A stretch of DNA of 64,000 nucleotides from contig JAOTOM010004958.1 of NCBI GenBank assembly GCA_034440615.1, positions 496,001-560,000 of the forward strand, in the 5' to 3' direction. How positions within the stretch are numbered: position 1 is the first letter of the stretch; every line of letters starts with the position of its first letter. The stretch comes from Ashinkailepas kermadecensis (lineage: Eukaryota > Arthropoda > Thecostraca > Neolepadidae). Below the pieces are notes generated by a model. That model did no database searches and was not told where the DNA came from. It saw only the letters and a list, made by a program, of their open reading frames with translations. The position numbers were made by a program, and so were the translations under genes. Below are positions 48,708 through 60,250 of the stretch, one piece after another.

Positions 48708-50040
48708 CCGCTGGGTATTATCTTCAATAAGTGTTTGACTACTGGCATTTTTCACGAAAAGTGGAAGGAAGCGAATATCATTCCGGTACACAAGAAGGGG
48801 CGTCGCGACCTGGCTAGTAATTACCGATCCATTAGTTTGCTCCCACTCATTTCCAGTCTTTGAAAAAGTTGTGTGCGACGCGTTCATCTCCCACATTCGG
48901 CCCGTAATTTCGGACTCGCAGCATGGATTCGTGTCAAAGAGGTCCTGTGTGACGAACCTGTGCGAACTGTTGGCGCATGCCACTTCGGCTCTGGAGGAAA
49001 AACAACAACTTGATATAATTTATACTGATTTTAGTTCCGCGTTTCAAAGTGTTGATCATCGACTTTTGCTTCACAAATTGGAAAATTCGTACGGCATTTC
49101 TGGCCCAGTTCTCTCACTTTTTAGATCGTACTTCATGAACGGACGCCAACGTGTGCTTGTCAACGGTTTGACGTCAGGATGGTCCCAGGTACTGAGCGGG
49201 GTTGCAGAGGGTTCCCTGTTGGGCCCGAGCCTCTTCCTGGCCTTCATCAACGATCTTCCCAACGTTTTAGAATCGTCTTGCCTTCTGTACTGTGACGATC
49301 TCAAAATTTTCCGTACAATCAAGGGCCAGGAAGACGGCATCGGGTTACAGCGTGATCTAAATTCTCTGGAAAATTGGTGCAAAACCTGGAAACTGACCCT
49401 GTGTACCAACAAGTGCTTTCATTTTCGAGTCACTCTCAAAACTCAACCATTGCCTATACGTTTCCAGATTGGATCAGCTCAACTCGAATTAGCAACACAT
49501 GTACGAGATCTCGGCATCATTCTTGACACCAAATTAACTTTTTCGCATCACATCGACTCCATCGTCATAAGGGGAAATAGAGCCTTGGACCTCTTAATCG
49601 TAGCCTACAGGGGATTAGAGGCAACTACAGCAAGACAGCTGTAGTAGTGGCCTACTACGCCAACGTAAGGTCCATACTCGAGTACGGAAGCGTAGTGTGG
49701 GCGGGAGCGGCGCGCGCTCACCTAGATCGGCTGGAGCGCATCCAACACAAATTCTTGGCTTTTCTGGCAGGAACCAGGCGTGACAGGTACAACCTAGGAA
49801 ATTACAATGAACTCTGTCAAAAATACAACGTAACGAAGCTGTCTGGGAGGAGAGAGCTACTCGATTTGTCGTTCTTTCACGGGCTGCTGAACGGCCGCTG
49901 CGAGTCCGCTCCTCCTAGGCAGGTTTCCGCTCCGCGTCGCGTCTCGTCGGACCAGAAGCGTCGAGCTGTTTGCGGTGCCCCGTGCCCGCGTCAACGCTAT
50001 TGCGACCAGCCTGTTCTCCCGCTTACCCCGAGCTGCGAAC

Positions 50041-50898
50041 TAGAGGTCGGCATCCGTACGGATATCCACGGATATCCGTGGATATCCGTGCTGTGGATGG
50101 ATATGGATGGATGATTTGTTGCCTATATTTCAAATGGATGGATGTGGATGGATGACAGTTTTCACTGATGGATGCGGATGGATGTATGATTTTACTGTCG
50201 ATAAATGTGCCTGACCGATGAACCCTTCTTTTTCAGTGAATGCACATGCAATTACAGAAGATCATTTTACAATGGCCACTCGCGAGCTACTCTGAGTTTG
50301 AAATCAAACCTACCAAAGAACCTACCAAATAGGTCGGTAGACCTGCAACTAGTCATTAGTTCTGACTGCTGAACGTTTTTATTAGGTATAGCTTCACCGT
50401 TGTGGATAACACCTGCCTACTAATTCATGTGCACAGACTGGAAATACATGTGATTCACACAAAACCATGTATTTGTAGTCGTCTACAGCGTTTATTTATT
50501 TATTGGAAATACGTTACCAACAGATGTTGTACCCATCCAGAAACAAATGATGTCAATTATTAAAACGGTGTTTTACAGAATTTCTTTTTCGTGTCTTTCC
50601 ACCGTCGTGATAAACGCATCATTTAGCTCGAAAACATTATGAAGGTAGCAATTTACATATGTCATGTTGACATGTACTAATCTAAAAGGGTCATGGCATA
50701 TATGGATGGATATGGATGCAGCATATTATGTAGGCGGATGGATATGGATGGATAGGAAATTTGCTTCATGGATACGGATGGATATGGATAACACATGAGG
50801 AGGAGGTGGAACTGGTGGATGGATAAGGATGGATACAAATTTGGGCTGACGGATGCGGATGGATATGGATATAAAAAAGCCATCCATGTCGACCTCTA
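50041..50898. mobile_element. hAT-type non-autonomous transposon inside the LINE
   Basis: Flanked by a perfect 8-bp duplication CTGCGAAC (50033-50040 and 50899-50906). The ends are inverted: TAGAGGTCGGCAT at the left and TAGAGGTCGACAT (complement) at the right, a hAT-like start. Both subterminal zones are made of GGATAT/GGATGG repeats (50.06-50.19 and 50.70-50.88 kb), with an AT-rich middle. There is no transposase frame. 858 bp. Confidence 0.92.
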
Positions 50899-51589
50899 CT
50901 GCGAACGCATTAACCGCCGTACAGCCAGCACTGGATATGTTTCGGGACTCCAGACGCAATATGTTTGCATTCCTACATGCAACTGCTGTAAGGTGATTGT
51001 AGTGTTTCGTCACACATCTGTACGAGATCTTAGCATAAACATTCTCACCTCTTTCATCAGGCCATAATTATATATCGTACATGTTCATTTTTTACTGTAT
51101 TGTTTTTAACCAGTCACCATTTTATCATTCTGAAGTAGAGTGTCACGAGTGGGCGGCGTGTGTGAGTGTATGTATGAGGACCACCATAATTGGGGCACTG
51201 TTCATGTGTGTGGCAAACCGAATAAATAAATAAAATAAAAATAATAAATATTTTTAAGCCTGCAATGGCCACAAATCCTCTTCTTAATAGCATCTTTTGC
51301 TCTGCAGTTGGTCCAATTTTTTTCCCAAATGCACTCAGTGTGCCTTTTCCTTTAGGGATCAAAGGTCTCTGTGAACCAGCTGATGCATACAGTGCACCAC
51401 AAGTTACTAAGATCTACAGTCTAGGATGTGACCATGCAGAAAGAATGCTCCAATGCATATGCACTGCAGTAAGAAAATGGCATTAATTATGCATGGTAAT
51501 TCACAAGCAAATTGAGTTGACAAAAACATCATAGTTGAAAATGAGGAAATTTCCATCAAAAGGTTAGCATAGGCTAGGCTAGGTTATGC

Positions 51590-51945
51590 TGCATTAAAAA
51601 CAAACATTTATTTTTATGCTATGCCACCTAAATGAAAGCACATTTTTGGTATTATTTTACTTACAACCTGAAAAGTAAGCATTTGCACAGAAAATGAGTG
51701 ATCCCATCATCTTAGTCACCTTCATAAACATTGCATTGGAATGATAAATTACAAAGATTCATAAAACACATTAAAACGTTTCTTTTTATTATATGCTACC
51801 TAAATGAAAGCCTTTTTGGCATTATTTGGCTCACAACCTGGAAAGTAAGCATTTGCACAGAAAATGAGTGATCCCATCATCTTAGCCACATTCATAAACA
51901 TTGCATTGGAAAAATTAATTCCAAGGATTCATAAAACACATTCAA
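51590..51945. repeat. ~173-bp tandem dimer with GAGTGATCCCATCATC motif
   Basis: Two copies share CTAAATGAAAGC, ACAACCTG(A/G)AAAGTAAGC, ATTTGCACAGAAAATGAGTG and ATCCCATCATCTTAG. Same dispersed family as at 2.4, 23.2 and 53 kb. A TTAGC/AGGCTAGG tract lies before it. Confidence 0.78.
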
Positions 51946-52978
51946 ACATAAATTTACCGGTAAACCTAGGTTCATATTTGGCAAATCCAGCTATGGTTTC
52001 AATTTCAATTCGTGAAACTTTAAAGGTTATGAACGATAACAGGTTGAGGGTTGTTGCATCCTATGAACTGAATAAATTATGCACCAAACTTAAGAGCATG
52101 TTCAACAACCTAGGAATCCAAACAATATTAATCAGCCTCACATTTCAATTTCCCAGAACAATCAGAAACCACGTATGCCCAACCACAGCAACACTGATGT
52201 CTTCGCTGCGCCACAGATGAATCTAAGCCAGGGTTTAAAACGTATTTGGAATGTTTACGTGACGTCAACGTATATACCACAATCCTGGTAGATTTTACTC
52301 AAAATCTCGCACATTCTTGTTTACGTCACTAGGGCTGGAACTAGAAAACCTACTAGATTCCGTTGTACCCTTTAGTATAACATGTCATAGTACCCATTGT
52401 TTACCGTCCGGGGTACAAGCAGATAAGTACTTTCATGCAGTACCTACATAACCACCCGTTCAATTATGGACCCTAAGCCGAATAATCAATAAATCAAAAT
52501 GTTGCTTGCTCTTGGTCATTATGTTCTTGTTCTTCTAATAAGTTGCACATAATTCAGATGGTTTTCATTACTGGATAGGTACCTAATTTACATTTGTCTT
52601 GATATTTAGTATTTCTATAAAAGCACCTGAGCCCAAATTGGAGAAAAACACGCGAACCGGAATTGTTGAAGCTTGCCAAGCAACTTCTTCCCATACCATT
52701 CCTTTGGGAAACCACATGTAAGCAAGATATTCACTATTTCATGTTGCATCATATTTCATATTGCATTAGCACAGTTGTGATGTAGAATCGTTTTGTGACA
52801 ATATTATACAATCCAGCATTAGTAGGTTTTTGGCAATGTAACATCAATAGACTTTAGGTGAACCAACATCAGTAGGTACATTCAGAATCCAACATCAGTA
52901 GGCAATCCAACCTATAGCCACCTCAAAGCCTATAGGCAATCCAACATCAGGATGTTTAGGGTGATCTAACACAGGAAG
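51946..52978. other. Intergenic, degenerate short repeat at 52.80-52.97 kb
   Basis: AATCCAACATCAGTAGG-type units repeat loosely from 52.80 to 52.97 kb. 52.62-52.72 kb has a short open stretch before CACAT|GTAAGC, which could be an exon, but support is weak. Confidence 0.35.
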
Positions 52979-53935
52979 GCTGGGTGGTAAATTTTTCTTA
53001 AAAGGTGTTCTTGGAATTTGTGGATTTTTTTTGCAGAATACTATGTTTATGAACGTGATTCCGAAGATGCGATCATTGGTTTTCTCTGTAAATGCCTACA
53101 TCTCGGTTAATCTTAGCAATAATATCTATAATGCACCATATATGCCACACTGCTGCTCTTTGTTGCATAATTTATCCACCTCTCACCTGGCACTTCTCAG
53201 ACGTGATTAAAGGAACATTCAACAATTCATGCAGTTGATTCAACACTTTTTCATGTTGCAAATGCTTAATTTCCTCTCTTTGCCACATAGATGACACCCT
53301 ACTATTCCACCACAATGCCAAAAAAAAACTAAACATACAGCACCGCCAAGGCGATATATAAACATGCAGCAGGGCTCAGAGGCTTCTGCTCGGTCTCGTC
53401 TTTCCTCACGACTTCCAACAAATAGTATGATAATTCATAATTAAATAGGAAAACCTAACCTAACCTAACGTAATACAATCTACTCTTATCTAAACTAATA
53501 TAAACTCATATATTATAATGTAAAAACAAGCGTAATATTTATCGTGACGTCATCCGTACCCACAGCCTCGAGCCGTGCTCTGCTTAGTTTTTTCCGGCAT
53601 TCTGGTGGGTAGTATCGGCATGTTATCTATGTGGCAAAGAGGCAGAAATGAAGCATTTTCGACGTGAAAAAGTGTTGAATCAACTGCGTGAAGTGTTGCA
53701 TGTCCCTTTAATCACGTCTGAGAAGTGCCAGGTGAGGGATGGATAAATTATGCAACAAATAACAGAGGTGTGGCATATATGGCGCATTCTAGATATTGTC
53801 ACTAAGATTAACCGAGGCATAAGCGTTTACAGAGAAAACGAATGATCGCATCTTCCGAATCACGTTCATAAACATAGTATTCTGCAAAAAAAATCCTACA
53901 GTTCCAAAAACACCTTGTAAGTAAAAAATACCAGC
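52979..53935. mobile_element. 957-bp foldback element with ~320-bp arms
   Basis: The left arm 52979-53302 and right arm 53608-53935 are inverted copies (for example TCAGACGTGATTAAAGG against CCTTTAATCACGTCTGA, and GCAGAATACTATGTTTATGA). The spacer of about 300 bp holds CCTAACCTAACCTAACG at about 53455. The ends pair as GCTGG/CCAGC. No clear target duplication is seen. The arms carry the dispersed motif GTTTTCTCTGTAAA(T/C)GC also found elsewhere in the window. Confidence 0.85.
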
Positions 53936-54246
53936 TAGGTTAGGATTTTACTTTACACTTTTGCATTATGCTTCATTGTATATATCCTCATCAACACATG
54001 TTCAGCCCAAGGCCATATATAGAGGTAAAATCATAAGCTGAACAGCTTTCTGTGCACATTGCCTTATGATTTGCACAATGTGTCACCTGCCCACACAGCC
54101 ATTACACATGGATATGCTTTGGGCAGCAAGTCTGAATCAAAGTAGTGCATTGAGTTGAATAAATATTGTTTTCTTTCCGATAACAAATCAAAATTTGTAG
54201 GTGTCTTTCCTTCACAGCAGTATCATTTCTGCCAGCATGAGAACAT

Positions 54247-54597
54247 GGTATTCTTCAAGTATTACCCCTCACACTTCCTTTATCTCAACAACGCATCCAA
54301 GCCATCGTCAGCTGACTGCCAGTCAGCTGTTGGTGACGTCACTCAAATGTACCAACACATCGCAGCTGGGTGCACTGAATGTTCCAAGGGCGTCACCAGG
54401 AATATTTGTAAGGGTCAGGTTAGGTTAGGTTAGTGTTAGGTTAGGTTAGGTTTTCACCATTGTGAAATAGCATCTGCACACCCTCCCCTCTGTATGTTCA
54501 AGTGACGTCACCAACAGCTGACTGGCAGTCAGCTGATGATGGTTTGGATACATTGTTGATATAAAGCAAGCATGAGGGGTAATACTTGAAGATTACC
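54247..54597. mobile_element. 351-bp palindromic element with 9-bp TSD (MULE-like)
   Basis: A direct repeat TGAGAACAT (54238-54246 and 54598-54606) flanks long inverted arms of about 100 bp, beginning GGTA(T/A)TCTTCAAGTATTA and ending near AGTGACGTCA. Arm identity is about 90 percent. The loop carries TTAGG-type repeats (54412-54452). Long arms with a 9-bp TSD fit Mutator-like non-autonomous elements. No ORF. Confidence 0.88.
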
Positions 54598-54606
54598 TGA
54601 GAACAT

Positions 54607-56150
54607 AACCTCAGGCTATGGAATGCAGCATGTGAAAGGCTTCCTTCTCACAGCACTTCTTTATAGGGGCAGGGTCACAAGAGTATGTGGAGGCGATGTG
54701 CTGGGCTCAGGGTGACACTGAGGGAGCAGCCACCCTTGCAGCCTAGGAAAAGTGTAACCATTAGTGTTTTGAGTGCATTTACAAACATTGCTAGCCTTAA
54801 GTTACCTAATTCACCCCATCCGATCAGCTAGGGTCTGTCTTTTGCATGGATGCATCCACATGACATGAAATTGCTGCATGATGTTTGAGACCAGCATGGG
54901 ATTAATTCACAGTACCTTCATTCAGCATTTAGCTTGAAGTCTGTGTAGATCTAGCCAGGCTTTCCAGTAAAAAGTACATTTACCACTGACCTTCAGCAGG
55001 ATGAGACTTCAAACCATGCAATGAATCAGGCATAAGCAATCACATGACAGTGGTGCAGCCATACTTTTTGTAGAGGGAGGCTTTCATCTGAGAGGGGCTT
55101 TCTTTACACAAACCTTGTCTTCTGGGGTGAGGGCTGAAAGGGTGGGGTGCACTATGATGGGAGGAGGTGGCCTGGGTGTCTCAGGAGGAGGGTCTACTCT
55201 CTGACAATGCCTTGTCTACTAGGGGTAGGGTGAGGGATTACAGTCAGATTCCTCAGGGGCTTCATGCAGTTCCTCCAGGGTAACCTGCCACTAAGAAGAT
55301 ATGGGACTTAGCCAGGGCTGCAGCTTTGTATGCTTTTTTGTGGGGGGGGGACACCTGTGTCCCCCAGCTAATGTTGTCTTTCCCCCAATAATTTCAAACT
55401 TTAAAATGGGACCCTACAGGGTTTATTACCGATCCATCTCCTTTCAGTTTAGCATAGCAGTGAGTGTTCTTCATTATCATGTGCTCCACAAGTCAGATAT
55501 TTTCAACATGTTTACTGTGCTACTGAGCTCCTGTTGTGGTCTCGTATGCTGTCACCCCATCCAAATAGCAATTTTGATTTCCCTAGTGTAGCTGCTTTGT
55601 CTGGTCACTTTGTCTCATCTAGAAGACTGTCTTAGTGTGTTATTAGTGCATCTTGTTCAATTTTGTGTAGTAAGCTTATGTTTCAGAATAGCAACAAGAC
55701 AGGACTTGGTTCTGGTATTTTGAGTGAAGTACCTCTAAGCTCAAATAATTAACTGACATCCTTCTGGTGTTGCCTAGTGTTCCATCAGAATGGGTGACAT
55801 TCATTTGAGACAATAAAAGGAAGATGAATGGTCTCCCCTTTGTGATGAAGAAAAGGAATGCAATAGTATCATATGGCTATGTGTAAAACTGAATGCTTTT
55901 ATTGGATGTTGCTGATAACTTGTGCATGAGATGCAAACGCTTAGGCATGCTCAGAATATTCAGAAGGGGACAATCACATTTTGAGTGGATTGTTCTGATT
56001 CATTGCCATTATGGCTAATGTTTAACATTACTGAAGTAGACATGTTGGGGGTTGGGAACATGATCTCCATACTCATTCTGATGTACATAATGCAATGGCA
56101 AATGTATATATGCATTATATTTGTTTCCACCAGCAGGTCTGCAACACAGC
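54607..56150. other. Region upstream of TIMM21, no gene found
   Basis: Mixed composition with a G8 run near 55.35 kb. The TIMM21 promoter should lie here or in an upstream exon, but I see no clear TATA or initiator. Confidence 0.35.
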
Positions 56151-56158
56151 AAGTGGAC

Positions 56159-56402
56159 ATGTTGCTCATGTCATCACAAAAAGTGCTTGGTCTTCTTGGA
56201 ACCATGTCATACTCTAAATATATCCAGCTACAAATCAGGTCCTATGAGAAACATGTCAGGACATGTTTAGTTGCTCATCCAGATTGCTGCAGAATCCAAC
56301 GTCGATATTATTCCGAGGCACGAAAGTCGACCAGCAGCTCCATTTCAAAGGCTTCAGCTACGAGCCTTGGAGATGCAAAACCAATAACGTTCAAGGAGAA
56401 AG
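56159..56402 (+). CDS. TIMM21: TIMM21 exon 1 (mitochondrial presequence and linker)
   Basis: First coding exon of the Tim21 subunit of the inner-membrane TIM23 presequence translocase. The reading frame is open up to a GT donor (GAGAAAG|GTATGT), ending in phase 1, which matches the start of exon 2. Two in-frame ATGs are possible: 56159 and 56204. The second has an A at -3 and gives an N-terminus rich in Arg, Lys and Ser and poor in acidic residues, as expected of a mitochondrial targeting peptide; RRYYSEARKS, about 40 residues in, resembles a cleavage region. With the 56204 start the spliced product is 224 aa, close to the family's usual size. A possible 3' splice acceptor lies at about 56136, so a further non-coding 5' exon is likely. 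Exon assignment rests on frame and phase continuity, because presequences are not conserved. Confidence 0.72.
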
Positions 56403-57288
56403 GTATGTAATATAAGTGGTAGTAAATGCATGTTCGCAAAACAATTCTATTTTCACAACTTTTTGTTCACACATACCACTGTTTTGTCTGATCGCCAATG
56501 CTCAGCAAGATGTTCAAGATTCGAGTTTTGAAAGCTGGATTCATCGGTTTAGCCCACCTTGCTCTCACTGCCTTGCTCTCACTGCCTAGCCATGTTTTGA
56601 TTGCAAAAGTTCAGAGCTGGCATTACTCGCATCTTTTCTTCATCCCCTCTATGTCTGACACATTTTGCTTCCTGTACATCCACTCCAATGGCCATCTTTC
56701 CATGTGTCGGAATAGCCTGAGCTGGTTGTATAGGTTGAGGTTGAACCATGGTGAAAGGGCAATGTGGTTATGCCCCCAAGGTGACCAAGTTTTTGTTTCG
56801 TTTTATTTCGCGACTCTCGTGTATGAACACATTTATTTACATAATATTGATATAAGCTTGTTCTTGTTCTCGTATCGTCCCAAGCCAGAAAAGTTATAGG
56901 AACTGGGCGCCAATTTATTGTTCCACCAAAGCACTTCGTCGCTCCCCAAGACGTTTTGCACAAGACATTTGTCTTCCCAAAAAAATGGTCGGTTTGATCC
57001 CCATTTATCCTAATTCAATAACAAAAATAATCCTGCAAGATGTCTACACCGTTTATTGCCTTCACCCGTAATATTCCCTGATTCGGTGCAATCTGTTATG
57101 CGACCTATGGCTTTGAGCCAATCCTGGCAAGTACCAGGTGGATATTTTTTTTAAACGGCAGTATAGTTATATTCGAAGTCAGATCCACCATCAGGGCAGC
57201 AAAAATACAAGTTAATCTGCTAGACGCCAACATCGGGCGCACGGTTCTACTCGTTCGGACCCGCGTGGAAAGGCTGCCGTGTCCGCAG

Positions 57289-57623
57289 TGAAGGAGAACA
57301 CCAAGACCACCTGGTACGGCACCATCATGCTGGCCGGGCTGGGCGTCACCGCCGTCATGTTCTACACCATCTTCCGCGAGTTGTTCAGCGGCAAGAGCGC
57401 CAACGGCGTGTACGGCGCCGCGCTGCTTCGCTGCGCCGCTGACACGCGCGTGCAAGACGCGCTCGGCATGCCACTCAAAGGCCACGGCGAGGAGACGCGC
57501 CGCGGCCGGCGCCGCCACGTGCGCCACGTGCGCTACCAGCAGAACGGCCACGAGCACATGCGCATGAAGTTCTACGTCAAGGGCAGCCGGCAGACGGGCA
57601 CCGTCCAGCTGGACGTGCGAGAG
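57289..57623 (+). CDS. TIMM21: TIMM21 exon 2 (membrane segment and Tim21 core)
   Basis: This exon starts after a CCGCAG acceptor and ends at CGAGAG|GTTAGC (phase 0). It encodes one transmembrane helix (YGTIMLAGLGVTAVMFYTIF) followed by RELFS and the start of the intermembrane-space domain, including VYGAALLRC, the family-typical GEETRRGRRRHVRHVRY and MRMKFYVKGS. From knowledge of the family, Tim21 binds the TOM complex from the intermembrane space and helps pass presequence proteins to TIM23, and it also links TIM23 to respiratory-chain assembly. The exon is GC-rich and CpG-rich, unlike the AT-rich flanks. The frame has no stop or frameshift, so the gene looks functional. The order helix, FRELFS, RRGRRRHV matches animal Tim21 proteins well. 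Confidence 0.93.
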
Positions 57624-57629
57624 GTTAGC

Positions 57630-57830
57630 CGCTCTTCTCGCTGCACCGCATACCGCACTGTGCCCTACATTTTCGCACCGCACCGTACCACAACAAACTG
57701 CACAACAGCACCGCCATGTACCATACCGTAGCGCACCACAATGTACCACCATAGCTTGCATAGCATAGCTAGCATGCCATGTAGCGCGCACCATAGCTTG
57801 ACGCATTGTCGCATCACACTGTACCACAGT
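57630..57830. repeat. Pentamer-derived satellite, 5' block in intron 2
   Basis: Rich in ACCGC, ACCGT and ACCAT steps (for example CGCACCGCACCGTACCACAA). Same composition as the larger block at 58.32 kb. Confidence 0.7.
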
Positions 57831-58319
57831 ATCAAATAATAGTTTTTCGTCAGGTGTGAGATGTCGAAACGTGTACGGTAGGATGTCGAAAGTTGCCATA
57901 GAAACGATGTCGCTTAGCATAACTTATAAGCTCTCCAAACACAATTTTGATCCCATTGCGTACTCATACGTGTAACTTTTTCATTTATTTTGAGATGCCT
58001 AATTTAGGGATAGTTATTTTAGCGATAACGATGGAAAATACCTATCCTTATCAATTTATATTGTATAACAGACCACATCATAGGTAATCATCTTACCTGG
58101 AATTGAGCTAAGAGATGTTCGTGCGTCACAATCTGCAATGTTGAGTATAAGCATGATGTTTATCATGAACGAGATTCAGTTAAAAAATAGATCGGAAGAC
58201 TTCATAAAGACTCATAGCGAAGCACGATGTCGATGCTTCGTTGGGAGGGATGTCGATTCATTGTTCAGAAAGTGTATTGTGTACAGAAAGTGTATATACC
58301 CTATTTCACGAATAATTGA

Positions 58320-58945
58320 TCACTGTCGTACCACACCACACCGCACAATAACACCGCGATGTACCCTGGCATACCGCAATATAACTCACCATAACTTCCC
58401 GCGCGATATTACACCATGCCGTATCGCACCGCATGGCACAATAACACCGCGACGTACTCCAGCATACCGCACGATAACTCGCCACAACTTCCTCCGATCG
58501 ACCGATACCGTACTACCGCACCATGCCGTACCGCACCGCACCGCACCGCACAATAACACCGCGACGTACTCCAGCATACCGCACGATAACTCGCCACAAC
58601 TTCCTGCGCGATATCGTACCATACCGTACCACACCGCACCGCACCGCACCGCACAATAACACCGCGATGTACCCCAGCATACCGCATAATAACTCACCAT
58701 ACCTTACCGCGCGATATCACACCATTCCGTATCGCACCGCATGGTACAATAACACCACGATGTACCCCAGCATACGGCACCATAGCTTAGCACCATACCA
58801 TACCGCCATAGCTTATCGCGCGATATCGCACGATACCGTATCACACCATGTTGTACAATACAGTGCCAAGCCGCATCGTACCGCATCATATCATGCTGAA
58901 TCTTACGGTACCTTAACGTACCATAGAAATCCATACCATACCATG
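58320..58945. repeat. ~105-115-bp higher-order satellite, ~5 units
   Basis: Units contain CACCGCACAATAACACCGCG, ATGTAC.CC.AGCATACCG and ATAACTCGCCACAACTTCC. They are spaced about 105-116 bp apart and built from ACCGC/ACCGT pentamers. Open frames on both strands here are artefacts. Confidence 0.88.
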
Positions 58946-59729
58946 GACGCTAAATGATCAAACCTGGTCTATGCGCCTTGAAACTCAAATACCCATTCAA
59001 CTAACCAGCCAACCGCACTATTCCATGCCGTACCGTACCATTCCATTGTATGCCATGCCAATAAATAGCAAATGTCAATATAACTTTTCATGCCCATTGC
59101 GTCAAAATGATGCGTTGCGAACTTACGAATGAATATTGTAGTTTTCTGTCACAGTTCCTCTCATAGTTCATCGATTTCGTTCATGTAGACGGCCGAAACC
59201 AGCATGCTAGTGTGTTCCCCAGTGTGTGACCTTCCTTGAGCACTGGAGCGAACCCGACCGGAGCGAGGCCGAATCTCCGCCCCAGCGGACCAGAGCTCGG
59301 GGATCTGGAAAAAGGCTTAACTCACCAGATCAAGCAGCCGATAATACTCGGTCTCGTCCACTTCAGGAAGAGGGCTCGACATGTTGTATTCGCTATATGA
59401 TCAACGTGGTCGACGCGCCCTGAAGCCTAAATAACTGACATGTTGCATTTGGTTGCATATGCGGGTTGACAGAGGGAAACCAGTACCGATCGGTGCGACT
59501 TGTCCTCGAATGTGTGGAAAACTCGCCATGGGATTCCAGTCCAGCTGATCTTCGTGGAGCACGGCCTTGTCGATGTTGATTCTGTTGTCCCTGGCGGGTA
59601 CCGCAGCCGGATATGCAGCTTGTGAGCTGTAATCTCTTTGGTTGGCAGCTGGCAGAAGGTTTGCCGGTCTGAGAATGGCAATAATGGCTACGGGGTGTCG
59701 CATGTCGCTGTGACAGATGACATTATTGT

Positions 59730-60250
59730 TTCAGCTCAAGAATGTGTGCTTCGGTTGTCTGGTTGAGTTGTTGGTCTTGATTGTCTGCAAGGCCGCCTTG
59801 AGCCCCGCCGTAGGGCCTCGGGATGCGGAGAGGACACGTGGGTGCGGCATCGGCTGCGGCAATAGTGTGTCGCGGCAGCGCTTGTGTGTCTCAGACTGCG
59901 TGGCCTTGTTGGTGGCATTGTCGCTGGGATTCGGGAGAAGGATGATGCGTCTGGAAGAGGAGAATGCGGAGTTTGGCCTCGACGTCTGGCGGCTCGTCGC
60001 TGGGGACGGCGCGCGTGTACAGGGGTTCGTAGCCTCGTCGGCAGCTTGGCTGGTCTGGCCATCGACTGCTGTCCATCCAGACTCCTGCAGACTGGACCAG
60101 TCTGCACGTGTCCAAGCTCGGTTCGAGGCAGATGGATTTCGGTTGGAATCCTGTATTTGTAGCCGATAGCTTTGGGCCTTGCCGGTTCGTGAGTACAACT
60201 GTTGTTTCTTCTGCAAGCCCGTTCCAGAAACTCTTTGACTTCCTAGTCAA
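59730..60250. other. GC-rich block in TIMM21 intron 2, unrecognised frames
   Basis: Long overlapping minus-strand frames (up to 161 codons), rich in Ser, Pro, Arg and Thr. No known domain. It ends shortly before a tail-type motif at 60309, so it may be part of a SINE or LINE leader. Confidence 0.3.

Larger units (their letters stand above)
47897..50996 (+). pseudogene. Reverse transcriptase remnant of the Jockey-like LINE
   Basis: Reading in pieces: PTVTLSRKYPPWFDGAVRAA, KSKSCGPDGLSAVILKEC, then after the SINE NKCLTTGIFHEKWKEANIIP, NYRSISLLP, ISDSQHGFVSKRSC, YTDFSSAFQSVDHRLLLHKL, GSLLGPSLFLAFINDLP and YCDDLKIF. The catalytic box has C in place of the usual A but both Asp residues. A one-base break near 49645 and another near 49950 shift the frame. 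The end of the protein (RARVNAIATSLFSRLPRAAN) is split by the hAT insertion and continues as ALTAVQPALDMFRDSRRN, then MFAFLHATAVR and stop. Confidence 0.88.
47897..51245 (+). mobile_element. Jockey-like LINE, 5'-truncated, with two nested insertions
   Basis: A different non-LTR family from the 18/34-kb pair. It starts within the endonuclease-RT linker (LEDMSVDEAVEAF on the reading frame) and ends after an ORF stop at 50994-50996, a 3' UTR and an A-rich AATAAA-type tail (about 51218-51245). The ORF is interrupted by a SINE (48549-48707) and by a hAT element (50041-50898). On removing each insertion together with one target duplication, the reading resumes at the right amino acid. Point frame shifts exist as well. 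Confidence 0.88.

Noticed and set aside
52622..52722. A short exon-like stretch ending at CACAT|GTAAGC
   Set aside because: A plausible donor only; the acceptor is weak and no neighbouring exon fits its phase.
57105..57920. 271-codon minus-strand frame opposite TIMM21 exon 2
   Set aside because: Shadow of the GC-rich Tim21 exon and the pentamer satellite; composition is low-complexity.
58386..58957. Overlapping Thr/His/Arg and Cys/Val/Arg frames
   Set aside because: All derive from the ACCGC/ACCGT satellite in the TIMM21 intron.
59731..60216. 161-codon Ser/Pro-rich minus-strand frame
   Set aside because: Lies within the TIMM21 intron, has overlapping alternatives on both strands and matches no known family.
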